Positions 1 through 6,317 of a stretch of DNA of 7,166 nucleotides are shown one piece after another (position 1 is the stretch's first letter; every line of letters begins with the position of its first letter). Source of the DNA: Microbacterium sp. GTDB taxonomy: Bacteria > Actinomycetota > Actinomycetes > Actinomycetales > Microbacteriaceae. The stretch lies in assembly GCA_003248845.1 (NCBI GenBank), contig QFPD01000115.1:1-7166 (forward strand), in the 5' to 3' direction. The notes under the pieces are model-generated. The model searched no databases and was not told the DNA's origin. It worked only from the letters and a program-made list of their open reading frames with translations. The translations under genes and the position numbers were made by a program.

Positions 1-632
1 ATGAAGTTGACGAGCGTGGCCGTCAGCGGGGTGCCGACGCGCTGGCGCAGTCGCCCGTTGGTCGCCTGCTGCCACGCGATGCCGATGCCGGCGAGGAACG
101 GAAGCACGAGCATCCACCACGGCACGCGCTCGAGCACTCCGCCCTGCAACGAGATCGCGACCGCGACGAGTGCGAGCGCGCCCCCCACGACGCGCGGGAT
201 CGTCACCGCGACGACGCCGGCCGGACCGTAGCCGACGCGATCGAGCAGGAGCCCGGAAAGGGTCTGCCCCGCCACGACGCCGACGGTGAACAGCGAGACG
301 CCGATGACGGCGACGGCGAGGCCCTGAGTGGCGACCGTGAGCGCCCCCGCGGCCCCTCCCGCGAGCATCCACCACGGGATCGTCCGATGACGGATGCCGC
401 TGGCGAGGGCGCGCGCGCCACGACGCCCGCTCGGCACCGCCGCCGAGAGGGCGACGAGAGCCACGAGCCCCGAGCCGAATGAGACGACGGCGGCGACGAA
501 TCCGTCACCGAGGTGCAGTCCCAGCTGCCCGTTGATGCGCGCCTGCAGAGCCGTCAGCATCCCGACCGCGACCGCGCCGGCGATCGCCACCGTGATCGGC
601 TCGGGTTCGGTCCCAGGGTGCGCGTCGTCCAC
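1..632 (-). CDS. DMT-family transporter, duplicated YdcZ/DUF606 domains (3' end outside window)
   Basis: An open minus-strand frame of 210 codons runs off the left edge without a stop, so the C-terminal part is missing. The protein is almost entirely hydrophobic helices and belongs in the cell membrane. Two things identify the family. A segment containing QARINGQLG (about residues 30-38) is echoed by QQATNGRLR (about 188-196). The motif PWWML occurs at about 86-90 and again at 171-175. This is the internal duplication of fused YdcZ (DUF606) proteins, relatives of the drug/metabolite transporter superfamily, usually about 300 residues; the substrate is not predictable. The GTG at 630-632 is the furthest upstream usable start, since an in-frame TAG lies four codons before it. 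GAGG ends only two bases before that GTG, which is too close for a normal ribosome site. A GTG at 588-590 is an alternative. The tRNA gene lies 67 nt upstream on the same strand. Family call is confident, exact start is not. Confidence 0.85.
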   Translation of the reverse strand, partial: MDDAHPGTEPEPITVAIAGAVAVGMLTALQARINGQLGLHLGDGFVAAVVSFGSGLVALVALSAAVPSGRRGARALASGIRHRTIPWWMLAGGAAGALTVATQGLAVAVIGVSLFTVGVVAGQTLSGLLLDRVGYGPAGVVAVTIPRVVGGALALVAVAISLQGGVLERVPWWMLVLPFLAGIGIAWQQATNGRLRQRVGTPLTATLVNF

Positions 633-659
633 ACCTCGAATCTAGAGCGGCGGTCCGGT

Positions 660-679
660 CGGCGCGTGGCGCAGCGCCG
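660..679 (-). terminator. Possible weak hairpin after the tRNA gene
   Basis: A 6-bp GC stem (660-665 pairing with 674-679) with an 8-nt loop lies 20 nt beyond the 3' end of the tRNA, between it and the transporter gene. There is no T-tract on either strand. It could stop or slow transcription from the tRNA, or it could be a chance pairing in GC-rich DNA. Confidence 0.25.
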
Positions 680-699
680 GGGAAATCCTTCGCACACGG

Positions 700-772
700 T
701 GCCGGCTACAGGACTCGAACCTGCAACCCCCTGTTTACAAGACAGGTGCGCTACCAATTGCGCCAAGCCGGC
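700..772 (-). tRNA. tRNA-Thr, anticodon UGU
   Basis: The reverse strand folds into a complete cloverleaf. The 7-bp acceptor stem pairs GCCGGCT with AGCCGGC. The D-arm has GCGC/GCGC around an AATTGGTA loop. The anticodon stem is CCTGT/ACAGG with loop CTTGTAA, giving anticodon TGT, which reads the threonine codon ACA. The T-arm is GCAGG/CCTGT with loop TTCGAGT. The discriminator base is A (position 700). The 3' CCA is not encoded (the next bases read CCG), so it must be added after transcription. In this GC-rich genome ACA codons are rare, so this is probably the minor threonine isoacceptor. Confidence 0.96.
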
Positions 773-784
773 GGGGCGGCATCC

Positions 785-790
785 AGTCTA
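785..790 (-). promoter_or_regulatory. Candidate -10 box for tRNA-Thr
   Basis: Read on the minus strand, TAGACT fits the TANNNT pattern of actinobacterial housekeeping -10 boxes and ends 12 nt before the mature tRNA 5' end. That would give a leader of only about five bases. No clear -35 box is visible. A 14-bp GC palindrome (794-807) occupies the expected spacer; it may instead be the 3' hairpin of the upstream DsbA-fold gene. Confidence 0.35.
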
Positions 791-832
791 CGGGCGCCGC
801 GCGGCGCGCGTGACCGGGATCGACGCGAACGC

Positions 833-1819
833 TCAGGGCGTGACAGACGGCGACGCGGTGGGCGTGGGCGTCGGCGTCGGCGTCTGGCTCTTCGCCGACT
901 TGCCGCTCGCTGTCGTCAGGACGAACTGCGAGAACTCGGCCGGGTCGGTCATCTCGCCGACGTACTCCTCGCCGTTCACCGTGATCATCGACGTGCCCTT
1001 GAGCGCCACACCGTCGCTCGCACCTGTGACCGCGCGCTCGGTGGCGGCCTTGACCCACGACGCGAACGCCTCGGTCTCGATGCACTGGCGCAGCTGCTTC
1101 GGATCGTCGCTGCCGTTGGCGAGAGCGACATCGGCGAGTTCCTTGTCGGACAGTCCGTCGGAGTCGACGGCGGGCTGGCGCGCCAGCAGATCGTCCGTGA
1201 AGGCGAAGAGGGATGCCGGTGAGTACGTCGCGACGCAGGCGGCCGCGCTCGCGGCGCGGAGCGAGTACTTCGTCCCGTTCGACTTGGCGGTCAGCATCGA
1301 CACCGGGTGATACGTCAGCGTCGCAGCACCGTCCGCGACCCACGACTTCAGCTGGGCGGAATTCGCCAGCTGCCACTCGCGAGCAGAAGGGGCGAGATAG
1401 TCCACGTAGACGTGGATGTCGACGGGCGCCGTCGTCGTCCGCGACGGGCTCGGCGAGGGCTGCGCGGCATCCGTCGTCGCCGTCGGGGTCGCGTCGTCAG
1501 GCGAGGTCACGGCCGTCCCGGCGGCGATGGCGGAGACGAGGAAGCCGTCCTGATGATCCGCGTCGGGAGAGAGCTGGGGCTTGCTCGCGGACCCACCGAC
1601 GGCCCAGGCGACGACGACGCCGACGACCGCGACGACGGCCACCACTCCGGTGATGAGGGCCGTCCGTCGGGCGATCCGCGCGCGCGACTGCTGCACGTGC
1701 ACCTGCTGCGCCTTCTCGCGCACCGCCTCGCGTCGCCCCTGGACCACCGGGGTGCTCGCCGTCTCGGCGACCTCCGACGAGGCGGCCGGGTCGGGACGGG
1801 TGGAGTCGTCGGTGGACAT
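833..1819 (-). CDS. Membrane-anchored DsbA/thioredoxin-fold protein lacking CXXC
   Basis: The 328-residue product has a charged cytoplasmic N-terminus (1-52), one transmembrane helix (about 53-74) and a Pro/Ser/Thr-rich linker (about 105-132). A DsbA-like domain (about 133-303) follows and should lie outside the membrane. The tail is threonine-proline repeats. VDIHVYVDYLAPSAREW (133-149) aligns with the stretch before the active site in DsbA/Thioredoxin_4 proteins, but the CXXC position reads APSA (143-146). The cis-proline loop, normally GTP before a VNG motif, reads KGTSMITVNG (274-283) with serine in place of proline. The only two cysteines are C195 and C246, far from the usual site; they could form a structural disulfide. 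A thiol oxidase or isomerase role is therefore unlikely; a binding or scaffolding role is inferred. GAGAGG lies 4 nt before the ATG, supporting this start. It is divergent from the ABC ATPase gene. Confidence 0.88.
   Translation of the reverse strand: MSTDDSTRPDPAASSEVAETASTPVVQGRREAVREKAQQVHVQQSRARIARRTALITGVVAVVAVVGVVVAWAVGGSASKPQLSPDADHQDGFLVSAIAAGTAVTSPDDATPTATTDAAQPSPSPSRTTTAPVDIHVYVDYLAPSAREWQLANSAQLKSWVADGAATLTYHPVSMLTAKSNGTKYSLRAASAAACVATYSPASLFAFTDDLLARQPAVDSDGLSDKELADVALANGSDDPKQLRQCIETEAFASWVKAATERAVTGASDGVALKGTSMITVNGEEYVGEMTDPAEFSQFVLTTASGKSAKSQTPTPTPTPTASPSVTP
861..884 (-). repeat. Hexanucleotide tandem repeat coding a Thr-Pro tail
   Basis: On the plus strand GGCGTG is followed by three perfect GGCGTC units, with partial units on the flanks. 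On the minus strand it encodes the alternating Thr-Pro run at about residues 313-321 of the DsbA-fold protein. Six-base units keep the frame, so changes in copy number would alter tail length without breaking the gene. Confidence 0.8.
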
Positions 1820-1975
1820 GGGACCTCTCGGTGAAAGCTGTGCGTTCGTCTGCGGCTCCGGTGCATCAGGACAACGCGTGACGACGGGCCGCGACGGGTG
1901 TGCCGGCGGGGTGCGGGGACACTCACGATGCTAGATCGCGACCCTGTGAAATGCCCAGACACCCCCTCGGCCTTC

Positions 1976-1993
1976 GGTGACAGCCGTGTCACC
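1976..1993. promoter_or_regulatory. Perfect inverted repeat, candidate operator
   Basis: GGTGACA-GCCG-TGTCACC is a perfect palindrome with 7-bp arms and a 4-bp centre, in the divergent intergenic region. It ends 11 bp before a -10-like box (2005-2010), so it covers the expected -35 region of the ABC ATPase gene. That placement suits a repressor or an activator binding site. The spacing between half-sites does not match the CRP/GlxR consensus (GTGA-N6-TCAC; here N8). The regulator is unknown. Confidence 0.5.
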
Positions 1994-2004
1994 GCCGCAC
2001 GTGC

Positions 2005-2010
2005 GATAAT
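2005..2010 (+). promoter_or_regulatory. Candidate -10 box for the ABC ATPase gene
   Basis: GATAAT is the closest match to the TATAAT consensus in a very GC-rich intergenic stretch. A transcript would start near 2017 and leave a leader of about 90 nt. No good -35 box is present at 17-18 bp, where the inverted repeat at 1976-1993 sits; an activator-dependent promoter would look like this. Confidence 0.5.
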
Positions 2011-2017
2011 AGCCCCG

Positions 2018-2090
2018 CGCCCGACGACGGGCGTGCGGGGTGGCCCCCGCTCATTCCATCACTACGGATCGTCCGGCACGTACCTGCCGG
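2018..2090 (+). promoter_or_regulatory. Structured 5' leader with three short hairpins
   Basis: Three separate stems lie between the predicted transcription start and the ribosome site: 2018-2033 (CGCCCG/CGGGCG, 4-nt loop), 2035-2050 (GCGGGG/CCCCGC, 4-nt loop) and 2073-2090 (CCGGCA/TGCCGG, 6-nt loop). The last ends two bases before the AAGGAG at 2093-2098. They may affect mRNA stability or translation. They match no riboswitch family that I recognise, and short stems also arise by chance in GC-rich sequence. Confidence 0.4.
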
Positions 2091-2106
2091 TGAAGGAGAA
2101 GAGAAA

Positions 2107-3207
<1,101 letters not shown>

Positions 3208-3220
3208 TCGATCCTGACCC

Positions 3221-3263
3221 GGCGCGGGTGGTTCCTCGGTTCTCACCGAAGAGCCCCCGCGCC
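3221..3263 (+). terminator. Strong hairpin terminator after the ABC ATPase
   Basis: Starting 13 nt after the stop codon is a long stem. GGCGCGGG (3221-3228) pairs with CCCGCGCC (3256-3263), and the pairing continues inward almost without a break to CGGT/ACCG (3237-3240 with 3245-3248) closing a TCTC tetraloop. There is no T-tract, which is common for terminators in high-GC actinobacteria. It separates the ATPase gene from the next gene. Confidence 0.78.
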
Positions 3264-3274
3264 TCGTCATATCC

Positions 3275-3305
3275 CTGACCGCACGACCGTCCCCACCCCT
3301 ACGAT
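3275..3305 (+). promoter_or_regulatory. Candidate promoter for the DUF4032 gene
   Basis: TACGAT (3300-3305) fits the TANNNT -10 pattern, and CTGACC (3275-3280) is a partial -35 match at a long 19-bp spacing. It sits just after the ATPase terminator and 11 nt before the GTG start. If used, transcription would begin near 3312 and the mRNA would have almost no leader, leaving the GGAG at 3308-3311 outside the transcript. Confidence 0.35.
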
Positions 3306-3316
3306 CCGGAGCGCCC

Positions 3317-4636
3317 GTGGCCGACGCCCGACCCATGACCTCGCTGAGCATCACCGCGAGCAGCATCGACGCGGGACTTCTCGCCCTGCCGTGGGCGACG
3401 CCGCTGGATGCCTGGAAGAGCGACCACATCGTCTCGCTCCCCAAGGGCCTCTCCCGCCACCTCGTCCGCTTCGCGAACCTCTCCGGCCGCGTCGTCGCGG
3501 TCAAGGAGACCACGGGTGAGATGGCCCGCCGCGAGTACGAGATGCTCGGCATGCTCGCACGCCTGGACGTGCCCTGCGTCGAGCGCGTCGCCGTCATCGA
3601 CGGCCGCCGCACCCCGAAGGGCGAGCCGCTGCCGGCCGCCCTCGTCACCGCGCACCTGAAGTTCTCGCTGCCCTACCGTGCACTGTTCACACAGACGCTC
3701 CGCCCCGACACCGCCGGACGCCTCGTCGACGCCCTGGCGGCTCTCCTCGTGCGCCTGCACACGGTGGGCTTCTTCTGGGGTGACGTGTCGCTGTCGAACA
3801 CCCTGTTCCGGCGAGATGCCGGGGCGTTCGCCGCCTATCTCGTCGACGCCGAGACGGGCGAGCTCCACGAAGGCGGGCTCACGCGCGGCCAGCGGGAACA
3901 TGACCTCGACGTGGCGCGCACGAACATCGCCGGCGAGATCATGGACCTCGAAGCCGGTGGCCGCCTCGAGGGAGGCATGGATGCCGTGGCCATCGCCGAC
4001 GGCATCATGTCGTCGTACCGCTCCCTGTGGGCGACGCTGACCGACCAGGAGACGTTCGCCGCGGGCGAGGCGTGGCACATCACCGAGCGCGTTCAGCGGC
4101 TCAACGACCTCGGTTTCGACATCGGAGAGATGTCGATCGAGGCGACCCCTGACGGCACGAAAGTGCGCATCCAGCCGAAGGTCGTCGACGCCGGCCACCA
4201 CCAGCGGCGCCTCCTGCGCCTCACCGGACTCGACGTCGAGGAGAATCAGGCACGACGTCTGCTGAACGACATGGACGAGTTCAAAGCCCGTGTCTCGCGC
4301 CTCGGCTCCGACGAGGATATGGTCGCGCACGAATGGCTCACGCGCGTTTTCGAGCCCGTCGTCAAGGCGATCCCCTGGGACCTGCGCGCCAAGCTCGAAC
4401 CCGCCGAGGTCTTCCACCAGGTGCTCGAGCACCGCTGGTACATGTCGCAGGCGCGGGGACAGTCCGTGCCGATCGCGGAGGTGCTCTCCTCTTATGTCGA
4501 TACCGTGCTGCGGCACCGTCGCGACGAGGCGACGCTCATGGGCCCGCCGACCGAGACGGTGTCGATCCCGATCATCACGGGCGCCGTCGACACCCCGGAC
4601 GAGGACGACGACGTCGACTGGCGCGACCTGGTCTGA
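3317..4636 (+). CDS. DUF4032 protein with a kinase-like N-terminal domain
   Basis: The 439-residue protein has no signal peptide or membrane helix and should be cytosolic. Its N-terminal half looks like an atypical protein/lipopolysaccharide-kinase fold. VVAVKE (59-64) holds a candidate ATP-binding lysine K63, and EYE (73-75) could supply the helix-C glutamate. LHTVGFFWGDVSLSN (147-161) resembles a catalytic loop with H148, D156 and N161, and LVDAE (176-180) contains D178 where the metal-binding Asp is expected. All key residues are present, so an active enzyme is possible; the substrate is unknown. The C-terminal half (about 190-405) matches what I know as the DUF4032 region and has no motif I can interpret. 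The tail is acidic (DEDDDVDW). The GTG at 3317 is chosen because GGAG lies 5 nt upstream; an in-frame ATG at 3335 has no such site. It follows the ABC ATPase in the same direction but beyond a terminator. Confidence 0.85.
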   Translation: MADARPMTSLSITASSIDAGLLALPWATPLDAWKSDHIVSLPKGLSRHLVRFANLSGRVVAVKETTGEMARREYEMLGMLARLDVPCVERVAVIDGRRTPKGEPLPAALVTAHLKFSLPYRALFTQTLRPDTAGRLVDALAALLVRLHTVGFFWGDVSLSNTLFRRDAGAFAAYLVDAETGELHEGGLTRGQREHDLDVARTNIAGEIMDLEAGGRLEGGMDAVAIADGIMSSYRSLWATLTDQETFAAGEAWHITERVQRLNDLGFDIGEMSIEATPDGTKVRIQPKVVDAGHHQRRLLRLTGLDVEENQARRLLNDMDEFKARVSRLGSDEDMVAHEWLTRVFEPVVKAIPWDLRAKLEPAEVFHQVLEHRWYMSQARGQSVPIAEVLSSYVDTVLRHRRDEATLMGPPTETVSIPIITGAVDTPDEDDDVDWRDLV

Positions 4637-4640
4637 GGCC

Positions 4641-4680
4641 CCGTCGGAACGGCGCGACGGTCGCCGTCAGTATCCGACGG
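4641..4680. terminator. Nested inverted repeat between convergent genes
   Basis: CCGTCGG (4641-4647) pairs with CCGACGG (4674-4680). Inside it, ACGGCG (4649-4654) pairs with CGCCGT (4662-4667) around a 7-nt loop. The structure spans the 30-nt gap between the stop codons of two convergent genes and includes the last codons of the minus-strand one. Being symmetric, it could act for both. There is no T-tract on either side. Confidence 0.5.
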
Positions 4681-5305
4681 TGAACCGGCCCCGCGAGTGC
4701 TTCGGCGATTCGATCTCGTCGATGACGGCGACCGCGAAGTCCTCGCCGGAGATGAACGATTCCCCGTTCTCGTCGACGACGAGCACGTCACCGCCGTCGC
4801 GGTAGGTTCCGCGACGCTCGCCCGGGTTGAAGCCGCCGAATCCACCGGCGGGGTGGATGAAGAACCAGTCCCGGCCCGTCTGCTCGGCCTGGAGGTCTTC
4901 CAGCACGCCGACCATCTCGAGGGCTTCGGCTTTGAACGCCTCGGGGAAGTCGCCGTCGACCAGGCGCGGTCCGTCCGGGGCGACGAGGCTGCCGCCGGCG
5001 CCGCCGACGACACCGAGGCGGACACTGTCCGGCAGCGTCGAAGCGAGCGCCTCGATGTTCGGACGTACGAGGCCCTCCATCTCGCCGCGCGGCGCCACGG
5101 CCACGACGACCGCATCCACGCCCTGGAGTTCCGCCAGGAGGCTCGGCACGTCGAGGAGCGTACCCTCGATGTAGGTGACGCCCGGGATCCGATCGGCTGC
5201 GACCTTCCGTGCCACGGAGAGGACGTTGTGGCCCCGGTCGGCGGCCTCGGCGACGATGTGGCGGCCGGCGTACCCGGTGCCTCCGATGACGGCGATATTC
5301 GACAT
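4667..5305 (-). CDS. NAD(P)-binding Rossmann-fold protein (NmrA-like/atypical SDR)
   Basis: The 212-residue protein opens with a beta strand and the dinucleotide-binding loop GGTGYAG (residues 8-14), followed by RGHNVLSVARK, typical of PF13460-type NAD(P)-binding proteins. A conserved-looking VDAVVVAVAP segment (63-72) forms the next beta-alpha unit, and VVGGAGG (99-105) a further strand and turn. No YxxxK catalytic pair of classical short-chain dehydrogenases is seen, so it may act as a small reductase or a redox-sensing binder; the substrate is unknown. The ATG at 5305 is preceded by GGAAGGA with a 5-nt spacer, a very good ribosome site, which rejects longer upstream starts. It lies 22 nt after the rlmB stop on the same strand and is probably the last gene of the cysS-rlmB operon. 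Confidence 0.86.
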   Translation of the reverse strand: MSNIAVIGGTGYAGRHIVAEAADRGHNVLSVARKVAADRIPGVTYIEGTLLDVPSLLAELQGVDAVVVAVAPRGEMEGLVRPNIEALASTLPDSVRLGVVGGAGGSLVAPDGPRLVDGDFPEAFKAEALEMVGVLEDLQAEQTGRDWFFIHPAGGFGGFNPGERRGTYRDGGDVLVVDENGESFISGEDFAVAVIDEIESPKHSRGRFTVGY

Positions 5306-5327
5306 GACAGTCCTTCCGTTCAGTGGA

Positions 5328-6317
5328 TCACTCGCTCGCGGCGCGGATCGTCGCGACCTGGTACAGGGCGACGGATGCCGCGATGCCGGCGTTGAGCGAT
5401 TCGGTGGCCGACGAGATCGGGATCGAGACGATCTGGTCGCACGTCTCCGTGACGAGCCGCGACAGCCCCTTGCCCTCCGACCCGACGACGATGATGACGG
5501 GGCGATCGGCGAGCTCGAGTGCGGGCAGTGAGACGTCTCCCCCACCGTCGAGACCGAGCACGAACACGCCCTGCTTCTTGAACTCCTTGAGCGTCGTCGT
5601 GAGGTTCGGCGCCATCGCCACGGGGATGCGCGCAGCGGCGCCGGCGCTCGTCTTCCACGCGGCCGAGTTCACCCCCGCCGAGCGGCGCTGCGGGATGATG
5701 AGTCCCTGTCCGCCGAACGCGGCTGTGGAGCGGATGATCGCACCGAGGTTCCGGGGGTCGGTCACGCCGTCGAGGGCCACGAGCAGCGGTGTGGTGCCCT
5801 TCGCGATGATCTCCTCGAGGAGGTCCTGCGGGTGCGCGTACTCGTACGGCGGCACCTTGAGGGCGACGCCCTGGTGCACACCGTCGAAGCCCGCCATACG
5901 GTCGAGCTCGGGGCGCGTCACTTCGAGGACGGGGATGCCGCGCTGCGTCGCGATCGACAGCATCTCTTTGACCCGGTCGTCCATCTCGACGCGCTGCGCG
6001 ATGTAGAACGCCGTCGCCGGGATGCGCGCGCGGAGCGCCTCGAGCACCGAGTTGCGACCGGTCACGTTCTCCGTGTCGTCGCCGGCCTTCGCCTTGGGTG
6101 CGCGGTTCACGTTCGCCTGCTTCGGCTTGGGCTTTCCGCCCGCGGCGGCATAGCGCTCGGCTGCGGCCTTGCGCTTGCCCGCCGGGTGCCACGCCCGGTC
6201 TTCGGCCTTCGGGGTCGGTCCGCGCCCCTCGAGGGAACGCTTGTTCTTCCCGCCGGATCCCTTCGTGGGACCCTTTCCGCCCTTCGCGGCGCCGGGGCGC
6301 CCTGGCTTACCGGCCAT
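5328..6317 (-). CDS. rlmB: 23S rRNA (guanosine-2'-O-)-methyltransferase RlmB, TrmH/SpoU family
   Basis: The 329-residue protein is a SPOUT-class methyltransferase, which uses S-adenosylmethionine to methylate a ribose 2'-OH; RlmB acts on G2251 (E. coli numbering) in the peptidyl-transferase region of 23S rRNA. Residues about 84-160 form the SpoU substrate-binding domain (starting GRNSVLEALRA). The catalytic knot domain shows motif 1 DPRNLGAIIRSTAAFG (187-202, N190 and R196), motif 2 VVGSEGKGL (277-285, E281) and motif 3 IPISSATESLNAGIAAS (299-315, N309). The first 80 residues are a Lys/Gly/Pro-rich, probably disordered extension that may help RNA binding. GGAG with a 5-nt spacer precedes the ATG at 6317, so the longer open frame upstream is not used. 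The start overlaps the end of cysS by 11 nt, suggesting translational coupling. RlmB is preferred over other SpoU methylases because of the cysS neighbour and length. Confidence 0.93.
   Translation of the reverse strand: MAGKPGRPGAAKGGKGPTKGSGGKNKRSLEGRGPTPKAEDRAWHPAGKRKAAAERYAAAGGKPKPKQANVNRAPKAKAGDDTENVTGRNSVLEALRARIPATAFYIAQRVEMDDRVKEMLSIATQRGIPVLEVTRPELDRMAGFDGVHQGVALKVPPYEYAHPQDLLEEIIAKGTTPLLVALDGVTDPRNLGAIIRSTAAFGGQGLIIPQRRSAGVNSAAWKTSAGAAARIPVAMAPNLTTTLKEFKKQGVFVLGLDGGGDVSLPALELADRPVIIVVGSEGKGLSRLVTETCDQIVSIPISSATESLNAGIAASVALYQVATIRAASE

Noticed and set aside
794..807. 14-bp GC palindrome between the tRNA and the DsbA-fold gene as a terminator
   Set aside because: As RNA it gives only a 5-bp stem with a 4-nt loop and no T-tract; too weak to list on its own.
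746..1834. Plus-strand Arg-rich open frames opposite the DsbA-fold gene
   Set aside because: They are low-complexity arginine-rich translations that overlap each other in several frames; the minus-strand frame has a membrane helix, a domain and a Shine-Dalgarno sequence.
1928..1933. TAGCAT as -10 box for the DsbA-fold gene
   Set aside because: It fits TANNNT but lies about 108 bp from the start codon and has no -35 partner; a chance match is as likely.
1976..1993. CRP/GlxR-type operator
   Set aside because: The half-sites GTGA and TCAC are 8 bp apart rather than 6, so it does not fit the consensus; kept only as an unassigned palindrome.
3299..4516. 405-codon antisense open frame opposite the DUF4032 gene
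   Set aside because: Same shadow effect; composition is a His/Arg/Glu/Val mix with no recognisable domain, and the plus-strand frame has kinase-like motifs and a ribosome site.
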